A stretch of DNA of 47,300 nucleotides from Bdellovibrionales bacterium (GCA_016716765.1 JADJVA010000012.1:1-47300); one strand, 5' to 3'. Numbered from the stretch's first letter, positions 17,711 to 27,863 are shown. Made by a program: numbers and translations. The notes: generated from the letters alone by a model not told the origin.

Positions 17711-19473
17711 GATGAATCCTCAAGATCAAACGGGAGTTCTGATTACGGCAGGATCACTTGGATCACTGATGCTCCTCATAAAAGTGGCCAAGTATCTGCC
17801 CATGGTCCTTTTTGGTCTTTTTTTGGGAATGATTCTCAGTGGAACTTGGGGATTAAAATCCTCCTTAAAAACCAAAGCACTGATCCTTCTTACAAACCTC
17901 TTAGTCCCCTTTGGACTGACCATTTTAATTTTTGGATTTCCCACACCGAAGCACGTCTACTGGGGGATCTTTGAGTATCAATGGGGAAACGATCTCTTTC
18001 ACTGGGGGGCTGTAACGTATAACCACTTGATCGATACAGGACATCTCTTTGCCTGGATAAAAAAGCTTTTGAAAATCAACTCCCTCTCGACCGTGGATGT
18101 GCAGCTTTATCTTTTAAGGATATTTTTGATAGGAATTTTAGCCCAGTTTGGATTTATCTACCTCAATTTTCTCTCCCATGGGGCCCTCTCTACAAATCTT
18201 CTCTCCCCAATTGCTAGCAGATCCTATGGATTGTGGAAGCCAGTTCTCAATTTCCTATTTCTGAGCAGCCTAAAGAAAACAGAAAATCCAAACCGATTTC
18301 TCGAAAAAATTGGAATCTCAGGCGTCGTTCTCCTTTTAGGGATCATCAATTTCGACGTATTTTCTGACATCTTACCCATATACAAGGCTCTAGCACTCCC
18401 CTGTTTTTTCCTTCCCCTTTTAGGTAAATTCATTTCTCACTTCAGTCCCCCGCTCGCTGAGTCCATTCTCGATGCTTCCGAGAGATCGCAAAAAAAGGAG
18501 GGAGAGATCCTCATTGGACATAAAATTGGAAATCCACTTGAACCCGTCTATTTGACCAAGGCAAATCTCAACTACCATGTCCAGCTGATCGGGGGCAGTG
18601 GAGCCGGCAAAACAACTTTGATTCAGGTCATTATGAAAAAACTGATCCATTTAAAAATGGGAATCATCTTTATCGACTTGAAAGCCGACTCCGATACCAT
18701 CAGCTGGATTCAAAGGGAGACACAAGAGGCTGGGCGCTCCTCAGATCTCGAATTGATTTGTCTCACCAAACATCAGATTTCGAGATCATTTAATCCCCTT
18801 CAAGGAGGAAGTCCCCAGGAAGTTCTCGCCCAAATCATGAATTCCTTTGAGTGGTCTGAGCCCTTTTATCGAGCTCAAGGATCAAGATTCCTGTCTGATA
18901 TCATTTCAGTACTTGACGAATTGAAACGACACTCAAACATTGATTATAGTCTTGCCGATATCTCGGACTGTGCAAACGATATCGGACGAGTCAAAGAGCT
19001 CGCCACTCATCCGGCACTGAGCCCCGAATCAAATGCAAAATTACTAAAGCTCATTCAAGTTCTCGAATCAAAAGATGGGCTACGCGACATAGCCGGACTG
19101 TCGGTCGGCTTAAAAAATCTGATGACTTCGTCCGCAGGACCTCTCTTAGACAACAAAGATCTGAAGCGTCAAAGTGTTTCAATCAAGGAAACCATCGAAA
19201 AGGGACGCATCAATTACTTCCTGCTTAATTCCATGGCCGACAAGGAATCCTGTGTGATCACGGGAAAACTCATCCTTCAGAATATCATTCGAGTGGTCGG
19301 ACAAATCTATGACGAGGTCCCCGAGAATCAAAGAAAGCCATGTCTATTAATAGTCGATGAATTCGCAAGCTTTGCCACAGACAATTTCATCGATCTTCTG
19401 AATAGGGCAAGAGGTGCAAAACTCGGAATCATGGTCGCCCATCAATCCAGAGGAGATCTGATGAAAGTCTCCC
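17694..19473 (+). pseudogene. VirD4/TraD-type coupling protein, N-terminal part, split by IS21
   Basis: Coupling proteins are hexameric inner-membrane ATPases that pass relaxase-bound DNA to the secretion channel. ATG 17694 follows GGAGG. Several membrane segments fill the first 250 residues (KYLPMVLFGLFLGMILSG, LLTNLLVPFGLTILIFGF and others). Walker A GGSGAGKTTL is near residue 300 and Walker B LLIVDEF near 550, followed by RGAKLGIMVAHQSRG. The frame is broken after DLMKVS by the IS21 element at 19474; the C-terminal part resumes at 22468. The two parts together would give a normal-sized protein of about 690 residues. Confidence 0.85.
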
Positions 19474-19967
19474 TGTTAGCCGCCAATTAAAAAGGGCCAC
19501 CGGCACAAATTAAATTTGGCCACTTTTTCCCCGCCGAGGCGGGGCCAAAGGAGGCCTTTATGGATGGCTGGCAATCGGCTACAGATCCCGATCGATTTAC
19601 TCACGAAGTGATTGCGGTGATTTTCCGTAATCATCCCAAGCTGTTGGAATTTTATTTCGAAGATAGGCGTCCGCGAATTCGTTTTCAAGCGATGGAAATG
19701 CGCAGGCATGCGGCGTGTTTTTCGAGCGGCGAGAAGCAATGGATTCGCGTTGCTTGGATGTCTGGAGCGGCTCGGGCAATGCCAAGGTTTGGGAGCTTCT
19801 GGAGGCATTGGACTCTGGCAATCTTGGTAACGTGCTGGAGGCATTGGGAAAATTGCGAGGTCGGTCGCGCGCCAATTAAAATTCCCCACCTTGGCGTTGG
19901 AGCCGAGGCTGCATTATCACTCCTCGTGTCCCCGACGGGACTGAGGAGGCTTTAGCCAGTGATAACA

Positions 19968-21454
19968 ATGGATATTTTTCATAAAATAAGAGCTCTTGAT
20001 CACCTTGGCGAGAGCAAGTCCAAGATTGCGCGGGAGCTTGATCTTGATCGAAAGACTGTGCGCAAGTACCTCAAATCGACAGCTCCCCCATGCTATCGAC
20101 CAAGATCCACTCCCTCAAGGCAGGATTTCTTTGCCGAGTTTGAGGGTTTTGTTCGGGGGAAGCTCGTTATCGCCCCGGAACTTTCGGCCGGCGAGATCTA
20201 TGCGCTGATTCGTCCGCTAGGCTATTTGGGTAGCGAACGCACGATTCAAAGGCGAATGAAATCGTGGTGCGAGGGAAAGCCAAAAGAGCGCTTTTTGAGC
20301 AAGAGTATACCCTGGCGAGCAGGCACAGTTTGATTTTAAAGAATCAATCGAACTGCCATTTTTATCGGGCCCGGTGATTGCGCACTTACATTTTGGTACT
20401 TTGCCGTTTTTCTAACGCTTGCGTCATCAAGGGCTTCCCACACAAGACCTATGAATGTTTCATGGATGGCGTCCATTCATTTTTTGAAAAAATTGGTGGT
20501 CAAACAAAAAATATTCGAATCGACAACTTAAGTCCATGCGTGAAGCGGGTGAAAAAAGACGGAGGCCGCGACTACACGGATGCGTTTAATAGGGCGATCA
20601 AATATTACGATTTTGGAGTTCTTCCCTGCTCTCCAGGCCGAGGCAATGAAAAGGTGATGTTGAGCGCGACATTCAAACCTGGTCGAGGAGATTTAGGAAT
20701 CACGTAAATGTTCATGGGATCAGGTTCCGGGATTTTTCCCACCTCAACGTCGAGCTCGAGGCCTTCGGTGAACAGGAGCAAAGCGAAGCCGTCACTGAAC
20801 TGCTGAAAACAGAGTGTGGTCAGTTGAGATCGCTGTTGCCGCGAGACGAGGATGTGCTTTGCCGCGTGGAAGAGACTCGTGCGTCTCCGCATGGCACGGT
20901 TCGCGTCGCCAAGACCACTTACTCAGTTGCGGATGCATGGATCGGATTAGAGTGCCGAGTCGTGGCTGGTGCTTTTTGAGACACGAATCACGCGCAAGGG
21001 CAGTGATGTCATCGTTGTCCATCCTCGAATGTCTGAGGGTGAGCATAGCATAAAGCTTGAGCATATTTTAAAAAGCCTTCTCCGCAAGCCACAAGCGATG
21101 ATCCGATGGAAACACCGTGAAATTTTATTCCCAGAGAAAATATTCAGGGATCTTTATCGTCGGCTCAAAAGCCAAGAGAACCTTCCTGGGGCATCCGAAC
21201 GCGAGTTTTTACGTATAATGAATCTCATCCATCACACGCCGTTAAGCGAGATCCAATGTGCGCTAGAAATTGTTCTTGGCCAGCCTGTGGGCGTGATGAA
21301 CATCTTCATGGAAGTCAAAGACCTGCTTCTTGTTGAGCGCAGACCCGAGGCATTGGTAATCGATCTCAGCACACGGTTTGGCCAAACCCCGATAAGTCCA
21401 AATTTAAAAGATTATGATCAACTCATTCCCAACCAACAAGGAGTAACCGGATGA
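19968..21454 (+). pseudogene. istA: istA-like transposase of IS21 element 2, frameshifted
   Basis: The N-terminus MDIFHKIRALDHLGESKSKI with LDLDRKTVRKYL is a standard IstA HTH. The frame breaks near 20325, continues with FFEKIGGQTKNIRIDNLSPC in the DDE core, breaks again near 20650 and near 20960, and ends with NLKDYDQLIPNQQGV at 21454. The stop overlaps the istB start, as in working IS21 elements. Confidence 0.85.
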
Positions 21455-22247
21455 CAAATGAAGAACTCAGCAATGGCCTAAAACAGCTGAATTTGCCAAC
21501 CATGGCCGAAGGCTATAACGAAGCCTCGCGGGCTGCGGAAAAGGGCAGATTGACCTATGAGCAATATCTGGCGGGCCTTGTCGATGAGGAGCTGAACAGC
21601 AAATACGAATTAAGAATTAAGCGGTTAAGTAAAGAGGCCAAACTTCCTCTGGAGAAGCGGATCGAACACTTCGATTTTACCCAAAGAGAAGGTATCACCG
21701 AAGGAGAATTTAAACGTCTCGCAAAAGGCGATTTTGTTCGAGACGGATCCAACATTGTATTTTATGGCAGCTTTGGGGTCGGGAAAACGCATCTAGGGAT
21801 CGCGCTCATCAAGGGCTAGTAAAAAAGAATGTGCGCTGCCTGTTTGTCTCGACTCACGGCCTGATTGAACAAATGCTGGAAGCAAAAAAAAATCTCATGC
21901 TGCAACACCTATTCAAACGCCTCGACCGGTACGACCTGCTGGTTTGCGATGAGCTTGGATACATTGCCCAAACCCAAGATGGAGCGGATCTGTTCTTCCA
22001 AATTTTATCGCTAAGAGCAGAGCGAAAAAGCGTTTTGATTACCACCAATCTCACATTCTCCGAATGGGACAGGGTGTTTATTAATCCATTAAACACAGCA
22101 GCTGCCATCGATCGAATCATTCATAAATGCGAAACCTTCACCATCAAGGGCCCGAGTTGGAGAGCGGAAGAGGCAAAAAAAAGAACAAAAATAAAAGCAA
22201 CTCTGGCGGATAAGAAAGTACAGCCCTCCATCAAAACGTCATCCTGA
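21451..22247 (+). pseudogene. istB: istB-like AAA+ helper of IS21 element 2, one frameshift
   Basis: It opens with MTNEELSNGLKQLNLPTMAE. Walker A GSFGVGKTH is near residue 110, then one missing base near 21815 gives a stop. The next frame continues NVRCLFVSTHGLIEQML with Walker B LLVCDELGYI and INPLNTAAAIDRIIHKC. Adding one base restores a full IstB. Confidence 0.85.
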
Positions 22248-22280
22248 CCTGAGGGACTCTATCCCTCAGACACCCTGTTA

Positions 22281-22303
22281 CCCCCGATCATCGTGATCGG
22301 GGG
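22281..22303 (+). terminator. Strong hairpin after istB
   Basis: CCCCCGATCA, TCG, TGATCGGGGG is a perfect 10-bp stem. No T-run follows, so factor-independent termination is uncertain; it may only block transcription into the coupling gene. Confidence 0.45.
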
Positions 22304-22467
22304 GTCCCTTCGCAAAGCAGAACCAAGCATCTCTTGAAAAAAATAAAAACCTGGAAACAAGTTTGACAGCCAAACAAGATGTAGATACATCTGCGTCACC
22401 AACTGGCCAAATTTAATTTGCGCCGAACAAAAAAAGTGGCCAAAATTGATTGTCGCCTAACACTCCC

Positions 22468-22762
22468 CACTTTTTGTGATCAATTAGAAAGAAACTGTAA
22501 CACCAAACTGATTTTCGGAACCGACAGCCCGGATGATGCCGAGTACTTTGCCTCCATGGCCGGAACTCGAAGCATACAAAAATCAACGGTGCGTTATAAA
22601 CAAGGACTACTTTGGGATCAAAATACCGGTGAAAAGTCAGTCAGGGACACTGAGGAATTTGTCGTTCACCCAAATCAAATCCGACAGCTCGGACAAGGAC
22701 AGGTGTTGAAGATTTCGCGGTTGGTCTGTAAAGAACGCATATTGTGTCAAATTCACTCTTAG
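22468..22762 (+). pseudogene. Coupling protein, C-terminal part beyond IS21
   Basis: The frame with FCDQLERNCNTKLIFGTDSP, AEYFASMAGTRS and RDTEEFVVHPNQIRQLGQGQ is the usual C-terminal end of TraG/VirD4 proteins. Joining it to the N-terminal part across one CTCCC copy leaves the frames one base apart, so besides the IS there is a single-base change close to the junction (CCCCACTTTTTG). Confidence 0.82.
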
Positions 22763-22895
22763 GTATTCTTTCATGCGGTTGAATTGATTTGGTCTAGTTT
22801 TTTGTTTTTCTGATTGATATTGCTTTGAATTGAAACCGAATTGTTTTTATAGTTTTTATATAAAAGTTTTCGGACTAAACGGAGGATTTGATTTT

Positions 22896-23900
22896 ATGCA
22901 GGACAATTTAATAAGTATTAGATCAACGGACCTGAGGACAGCATTAAATATTGCTCCAGCGACCATGAATGACCTTTTGAAAAAGACTGGAGTTCATTAT
23001 TTGCCAGGACAAGCCAAACCAGGTCGAGGCGCCGTTAAGGATTTTTCATCCTCAGACTCAAGACGCCTTCTCGAGGCCAAAGGATTCGTCTACCCAAATC
23101 CAGCAAAAGTTATTTCATTCATGATGTGTAAAGGCGGAGTTGGAAAAACAACATCAAGCTTTTTCGTTGCAACTAGAATGGCAGCCTACGGAGCTCGAGT
23201 TCTGGTCGTTGATGGTGATTCACAGGGTAATCTCACGTCCGCATTTGATTTGAGTTCTATGAAAATTGAAATTGACGAAGAAACTCCGATTCTTGTCGAT
23301 CTCTTGACCAAAGATGCCTCAATTGATGAGGCTACTATTGCTTTTTCGCCGTTTCTCCACCTCATCCCCTCAACGCCGTTGAATTCAATATTGGAAAGTA
23401 AAATTAGGGATAACTTTAAGAACCCCAGTGTTCCTTTTTCGAAAATATTTGAGTTGGTTAAGGATAAGTACGATTACATTATTATTGACTGCGCTCCCGC
23501 TTTAAATCTCACAAATACTGCAATCATTTGTGCCTCAGATTTAGTTGTTTTACCGGTTGCTCCGGATAAATTCTCTCAAATTGGTCTCGAACAAACACTC
23601 AAAGAGATCCATCAAATAGAGGAAGATTTCCCGGAAATTGGCAACAGGGAAACTCGGGTCATTTTCACTCGATTTGATGCCAGAGAATACACCTCGCTTA
23701 AATATCTGTCCGAAATCGCTGATAGCAATAAAGATAGAATGTTCAAGACGATGATACGGACGGCATCCGATCTTAAAAATGCAATTACAAAAAAGGAAGA
23801 TCTTTTTCAGTACAAGAATTCTAACGCGAAGGATGACTATGATTCTTTTGTAAAAGAAATAATGGGAATCGACACTTTTTTTTCTAAGAAAAGTAACTAA
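22896..23900 (+). CDS. parA: ParA-type partition ATPase
   Basis: A 334-residue protein. ATG 22896 is used because GGAGG lies ten bases upstream; the longer reading has no ribosome site. An N-terminal DNA-binding segment (ALNIAPATMNDLLKKTGVHY) precedes the deviant Walker A KGGVGKTT near residue 80, VVDGDSQGN near 105 and DYIIIDCAP near 195. ParA ATPases segregate low-copy plasmids or ICEs with a centromere-binding partner. The next gene starts 20 bases downstream and is the natural partner candidate. The 130 bases upstream are AT-rich and probably hold the promoter. Confidence 0.9.
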   Translation: MQDNLISIRSTDLRTALNIAPATMNDLLKKTGVHYLPGQAKPGRGAVKDFSSSDSRRLLEAKGFVYPNPAKVISFMMCKGGVGKTTSSFFVATRMAAYGARVLVVDGDSQGNLTSAFDLSSMKIEIDEETPILVDLLTKDASIDEATIAFSPFLHLIPSTPLNSILESKIRDNFKNPSVPFSKIFELVKDKYDYIIIDCAPALNLTNTAIICASDLVVLPVAPDKFSQIGLEQTLKEIHQIEEDFPEIGNRETRVIFTRFDAREYTSLKYLSEIADSNKDRMFKTMIRTASDLKNAITKKEDLFQYKNSNAKDDYDSFVKEIMGIDTFFSKKSN

Positions 23901-23920
23901 CTCTTTAAGGTATCTATAAA

Positions 23921-25705
23921 ATGGCTAACATAGACGACGTTCTCGATAAAAATAGAGTTCGAATCGATAGAATCAATCAACCGAAAAAAATTAAAAGAAC
24001 TGGGGCAACTCGACCTTGGCAAATCGGACAAATGGAGAGGCAATCCGGAGCCTCTTCAGAAGAAGACGCTCTTGAACAACTCAGACCTATTCTAAAGAAT
24101 TCTCTTTCGGATAAACTCTCGCCAACAAAACCAGATGACGTTACACCTGACAAGTCAGAGATAAACTCATCGAGAGATAAAATTTCAAATTGGTCGCTAG
24201 AGGCTTCAGGACGGGCTATGGGAAACGATACCACACCCCCTGGCTCCGATACCCACTTTTTAAAACCAGGCCAATTGGAGAAAAATACCGACACAGTACC
24301 GACACAAATAAAGACAATACCGACACAGATTTTTGAAACAAACTCTGAAATCACAAATCCATTCAGCATAGAGTACGGCAACACAATACCGACACAAAAA
24401 AATAAAGATAACCGACACAGTACCGACACAAAAACTGACTTAGTACCGACACAAAATAAAAGAGGTGATACCGAATTAGACTCTATAAATATCGATTTAA
24501 ATGTCTTCACCGAAGAAGATACCAACACAATACCGACACACAAAAATAAAAGTAGTCGACACATTACCGACACAAACTCAAATCAATTATCAGCACAATA
24601 CCGACACAAATCTCAAACTGGCGAGTCTCATAGTAATATCCCATCAGACAAATCAAAACCTCAATATAACCGACACACTACCAACACATTGCCGACACAC
24701 ACAGGATTCAATCTCCAAGCAAAACAGACACAACTCCGACACACTATCGACACAACACCGACACCACACCCAACACAGTCCCGACACACTATCGTGAACA
24801 ATACCGACACAATTGATCGAGATCTCCTCGCACTGCGTGGTCATCGCCTCAAAGTCTTTCACTTCTGTTATGAAATGACCTTAAAAAGCAATTTCCAAGG
24901 ATTTCGAACAACCTACGATTCGATCGCCATCAATATTCAGATTCCACTTGGCAGCGTACGAACGACAACAAAGCGCTTGAAGTCCAGTGGTTTTATCGAG
25001 CTTCAACCTATTGGAAAAGGGCGGGGAGCATTAGTCCAGATTTTAGTTCCAGATCTGGTTTCTAAGCTGTATTCCAAACGTCTAACTACCGACACAGTAC
25101 CGACACATCTCGCGAACAAATACCGACACAACGCCAACACCACAACAGACACAACGGGCTCTAGTAGTAGTAGTGATATTAATAATAAGAATATTACTAA
25201 TACTATCGGTCCTGAATCCAAGCGACAGGACCTCCCCGAAGACTGGCTTCAGATTCAGACACCGGAGAATGTGAAGGCCATCGGTTTTGGTCAAACTCAG
25301 ATCAAACAGCTCTTCCAACTGGGTACCTTATCAGCATCAGAGGTTCAGGAGTCGCTGGAGGCCTTTGCTTACGATTTGGAAGTCGGAGGGATTAGCAGTC
25401 GTGGATCGAAGCTTGCCTTTCTGATGGGCATCCTCAGACGTTCTGGAGCCTACATCTCTGAAGGTCTGGTCAGCGAGCTCAAGGTCCAGGTGGAAAACAA
25501 CGAAAAAAGAAGGCGTGAGATGGCGGATCTCGAAAAGCGCCAGGCTCAGGACAAGCTCACAGCTAAAGCTCAGGAGATCGCCTCTCACATGACAGAGAGG
25601 GAGAAGCTTTCCCTTGTTCCCGAAAACGGACTGGTCAAGATCGGAAGTGTTTCTCATGAGAGGCTCGTGATGGCCAAGATTGTTGAGGGCCTCTCTAAAT
25701 CTTAA
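23921..25705 (+). CDS. Probable replication initiator or centromere-binding protein with embedded DNA repeats
   Basis: A 594-residue protein. The N-terminal half (residues about 120-300) is Thr/Asp/His/Gln-rich low-complexity sequence, encoded by a dense array of CCGACACA repeats. Residues about 305-360 form a winged-helix-like domain (LKVFHFCYEMTLKSNFQGF, then IPLGSVRTTTKRLKSSGFIE). A second short repeat cluster is at residues 388-412. The C-terminal 160 residues have a helical part (FGQTQIKQLFQLGTLSASEV) and a charged coiled coil (ENNEKRRREMADLEKRQ). The wHTH and the place directly after parA fit a plasmid Rep or a ParB-like centromere protein. Which of the two cannot be decided from sequence alone. 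Confidence 0.62.
   Translation: MANIDDVLDKNRVRIDRINQPKKIKRTGATRPWQIGQMERQSGASSEEDALEQLRPILKNSLSDKLSPTKPDDVTPDKSEINSSRDKISNWSLEASGRAMGNDTTPPGSDTHFLKPGQLEKNTDTVPTQIKTIPTQIFETNSEITNPFSIEYGNTIPTQKNKDNRHSTDTKTDLVPTQNKRGDTELDSINIDLNVFTEEDTNTIPTHKNKSSRHITDTNSNQLSAQYRHKSQTGESHSNIPSDKSKPQYNRHTTNTLPTHTGFNLQAKQTQLRHTIDTTPTPHPTQSRHTIVNNTDTIDRDLLALRGHRLKVFHFCYEMTLKSNFQGFRTTYDSIAINIQIPLGSVRTTTKRLKSSGFIELQPIGKGRGALVQILVPDLVSKLYSKRLTTDTVPTHLANKYRHNANTTTDTTGSSSSSDINNKNITNTIGPESKRQDLPEDWLQIQTPENVKAIGFGQTQIKQLFQLGTLSASEVQESLEAFAYDLEVGGISSRGSKLAFLMGILRRSGAYISEGLVSELKVQVENNEKRRREMADLEKRQAQDKLTAKAQEIASHMTEREKLSLVPENGLVKIGSVSHERLVMAKIVEGLSKS
24286..24812 (+). repeat. Main CCGACACA iteron-like array inside the coding region
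   Basis: I count 15 exact copies of CCGACACA here, mostly as TACCGACACA, plus about ten one-base variants (CCAACACA, TCGACACA, CAGACACA). Pairs with an 11-bp period occur at 24287/24298 and 24411/24422. Copies are read in all three frames: Thr-Asp-Thr, Pro-Thr-Gln/His and Arg-His. This indicates selection on the DNA, as for binding sites of an origin or a centromere. Confidence 0.85.
25087..25160 (+). repeat. Second, smaller CCGACACA cluster
   Basis: Three exact copies, two of them 11 bp apart, plus variants (GCCAACACC, CAGACACA), lie after the winged-helix region of the same gene. Confidence 0.8.
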
Positions 25706-25726
25706 AAACCTACCCCCGGATCGGGT

Positions 25727-26587
25727 ATGGGACAAAGGGATCCAGTTTTCATGGAAGGAGGCAAGGTGGGTCAGTTTTGCAGAAAGCAATACAATTCGGA
25801 ATATTACCTTCGCAACAAAGAGCGAATCAGAGAATATCGGCTCAAGCGAAAGACTGAAATTCAACCCTCAATTGTTGAATCCCAACTCTCCTTGTTTGAA
25901 ATTCAACGTGGTCCTCAAATCGGTCAACCTCGGAGTCAAACTTTCAAATTTGAATTTCTTGGCCTCCTGGTCCAGATACTCCTTATTGCTGGAATCACTT
26001 ACTTTTTACTCCGTGAAGCGGTTGAATTTTATCAGTCAAACAATTCAAACCTTGAACAATCCATTCTTGCAGCTCTTTTGGTTGAAGGACTCTTGATCGT
26101 GTTTGCCTTTCTCAAACCATCAAACCTGGTGAGTCAAATTCTGGTCAAAACAGTGCTGGCACTTCTCTTTCTCTACTCGTCCTGGTCCTTTTCTTCCAAC
26201 GTGATAGGGAAGGGGATGGGCAATATTGCCCAAGGCGAAGTGTTGAGAGAGACGATATCCGGTCTAAAATCCACGATGATGAAAAATGATCTGGCAATTG
26301 AAGTATTCATGCAAAAAGGCTGGCTTTCAGCGGCCCGCAAGCTGACCAATGAGAACAACGAGCACAGAAAGAGTCTTCTGGAGCTTCAGGCCAATGAGAT
26401 GAATCAAAGCTTAAGGCCCGAACAAGCTCAAAAGAGCAATACCATCTCTTTGGTTGTCTTGAGATTTCTATTTCAAATCTCCAATATCATTTTAGTTCAT
26501 CAATTGAGCTCAGGTTTTCAAAGGCAATTTCGTTCTCGTCGGAGGAGCATGGTCTGGCGACGAGAGATGGACTTTGCGGCCGCATAA
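25727..26587 (+). CDS. Membrane protein of unknown function downstream of the Rep-like gene
   Basis: 286 residues from ATG 25727; a GTG at 25766 with AGGAGG five bases upstream is a better start by ribosome site. The N-terminus has a short basic element (CRKQYNSEYYLRNKERIREY). At least four hydrophobic segments follow (about 75-92, 108-122, 128-148, 235-252), with a soluble helical part between the third and fourth. The C-terminus is basic and ends MDFAAA. A degraded copy of the last 160 bases lies at 30803-30967. It follows the Rep-like gene by 21 bases and may be co-transcribed. Confidence 0.65.
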   Translation: MGQRDPVFMEGGKVGQFCRKQYNSEYYLRNKERIREYRLKRKTEIQPSIVESQLSLFEIQRGPQIGQPRSQTFKFEFLGLLVQILLIAGITYFLLREAVEFYQSNNSNLEQSILAALLVEGLLIVFAFLKPSNLVSQILVKTVLALLFLYSSWSFSSNVIGKGMGNIAQGEVLRETISGLKSTMMKNDLAIEVFMQKGWLSAARKLTNENNEHRKSLLELQANEMNQSLRPEQAQKSNTISLVVLRFLFQISNIILVHQLSSGFQRQFRSRRRSMVWRREMDFAAA

Positions 26588-26630
26588 GACATATCAAGCT
26601 CCAAGATTGACGCTTAATATTAATTAACGC

Positions 26631-26659
26631 TTGACATTAATTAATGCGACGCATTAAAT
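26631..26659 (+). promoter_or_regulatory. Sigma-70-like promoter with palindromic spacer (P1)
   Basis: TTGACA, 17 bases, TTAAAT. The spacer and -10 box contain the perfect palindrome TTAATGCGACGCATTAA (26641-26657). A related box stands before the genes at 33192 (P2) and 36672 (P3). Confidence 0.6.
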
Positions 26660-26712
26660 AGCACCAATTTTCGGGTTGAGCTTAGCTATAGATTCAATGA
26701 CTCTAGCTCTTC

Positions 26713-26895
26713 GGCCGGAGCTAAAATGGAAAATTGTCATGGGAGAAGTACAATGCAATCCTCGTCAAATATCCTTTGGTGACTCCACGAGCGCATATTG
26801 GCTATGTCAAACTCACCAGCTATGCTCGACTGTAAGTGAATTTTTTTCTGAAGATCCCATTGCTAGATATTGGCACGATGGGTTCTGTGACGGGG
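26713..26895 (+). pseudogene. Remnant of a third, divergent group II intron (maturase end and domain V)
   Basis: The frame LSWEKYNAILVKYPLVTP, then IGYVKLTSYARL ends at 26833. It matches the end of the other maturases (VNWERFQAILRKYPM... STYARL). After it comes a worn domain V: ATCCCAT...GGCACGATGGGTTCTGTG, aligned with the GAGCCGTATGCGGG...CACGTACGGTTC of copies 1 and 2. The sequence is far more diverged, so this is an older insertion. It lies between promoter P1 and the lipoprotein gene. Confidence 0.7.
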
Positions 26896-26898
26896 CTT

Positions 26899-27816
26899 AT
26901 GCGATTTTTAAGTCATATAATAATCCTTACCTTCATTGCGAGTTGTGCTTTAAATGCAAATTGTTCGGTCGTAGACAAGAATTTTACAGAGTCTTTTTTT
27001 AGGCGTATCCTTTCTTGTGGGGGGTTTAGCCTCGACTGTCTCAAAACCTCCGGATTGATCACAGAAGTCGAACCTATGGTCTATATTTTTATTGGAGTCT
27101 ATCAGGGTGAAAGTCACGAAAGGGAATCGTTGGGTCGAGTAGCGCGAGCCTTAGATTTACCTGCGCTTTTAATTGGTAATCTACCGGGGTTCAAAGGGAT
27201 TCCAGCGGTAGACGGAGTTCTGTTTTCCAAGGTGGGCAATCCTATCGCAAGTGTAAGTCTCAAAACTTTCTTTGGAGATACTACGAAAGGAATCACGGCA
27301 GTAAAAGGCATGCTTTTGAATAATCGTGCGTCGATACGTGATCATTTCAGCATTCAGTACCTTTCGGAAATGTGGGGCTTTACATTGGATAAAAGAGGTA
27401 GGTTTAAACCGAAGCAAAGCAATCGCGAACCGATTTATCGGGAATTAATTTTGCGAGGTACATTTAAGATTCTGGGAATGGAGAAGCTGAAAACCCGTCC
27501 GATTTGGATTGCTTTGGACTTTTCAATGGACCCTTTTAAAAGTCTAAATGTTCGGCAAGGCAACGTTGGACTGAATCCAATCCCTTTCGACGGAACTTTC
27601 ATCGAATTTGTGGACAGTCGGGAAGAGCCGGGTTCAAGAACCAGGGCTATTAATATTGAAACTCTTGCTGTTCGGGCTGGCCATGATTCACTCGTTACAC
27701 GATATCTGTTTCTCATGCATCAAGGCCTTCACTGGGTTGATTCATCGGGATTAAAGGAAGGGGCCAGAAAATACGATGGATCATCCTGTGCAAGGGAACT
27801 TCAAACGGTTCTGTAA
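26899..27816 (+). CDS. Probable lipoprotein of unknown function
   Basis: About 305 residues. ATG 26899 gives a compact lipoprotein signal, MRFLSHIIILTFIASC, with lipobox IASC. A longer reading from 26836 begins inside the intron remnant and is unlikely. The body contains MVYIFIGVYQGESHERESLG, WIALDFSMDPFKSLN and a C-terminal GARKYDGSSCARELQ. No family is recognised. Promoter P1 lies about 240 bases upstream, separated by the intron remnant. The palindromic site 3 follows 30 bases after the stop. Confidence 0.65.
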   Translation: MRFLSHIIILTFIASCALNANCSVVDKNFTESFFRRILSCGGFSLDCLKTSGLITEVEPMVYIFIGVYQGESHERESLGRVARALDLPALLIGNLPGFKGIPAVDGVLFSKVGNPIASVSLKTFFGDTTKGITAVKGMLLNNRASIRDHFSIQYLSEMWGFTLDKRGRFKPKQSNREPIYRELILRGTFKILGMEKLKTRPIWIALDFSMDPFKSLNVRQGNVGLNPIPFDGTFIEFVDSREEPGSRTRAINIETLAVRAGHDSLVTRYLFLMHQGLHWVDSSGLKEGARKYDGSSCARELQTVL

Positions 27817-27845
27817 TCGATTGGGCAGGCTGGTACAGTAATGAG

Positions 27846-27863
27846 GTGCCGTTGATACGGCAC
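27846..27863 (+). repeat. Palindromic 18-mer, site 3
   Basis: GTGCCGTTGATACGGCAC, with TAATGA on the left and TCATTA on the right making the symmetry longer. It lies between two convergent genes, so it could also terminate transcription both ways. Confidence 0.65.

Larger units (their letters stand above)
19474..22462 (+). mobile_element. IS21-family element 2, with 5-bp target duplication
   Basis: The ends are TGTTAGCCGCCAATTAA at the left and TGTTAGGCGACAATCAA on the minus strand at the right. CTCCC occurs immediately outside both ends (19469-19473 and 22463-22467), a target duplication. Internal subterminal repeats GCAAATTAAATTTGGCC and GGCCACTTTTT appear at both ends. istA and istB are both frameshifted. 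This element is not closely related to IS21 element 1. Confidence 0.88.

Noticed and set aside
23977..24573. 198-aa minus-strand ORF with Cys/Val-rich repeats opposite the Rep-like gene.
   Set aside because: It is produced by the complement of the CCGACACA array (TGTGTCGG gives Cys-Val-Gly) and has no start signals.
24286..25160. CRISPR array.
   Set aside because: Repeats are only 8-10 bp, spacers are irregular, and the whole stretch is an open reading frame; no cas genes are present.
26676..27002. 108-aa plus-strand ORF upstream of the lipoprotein.
   Set aside because: It lies out of frame over the third intron remnant and the lipoprotein signal; the coding frame there is the maturase tail.
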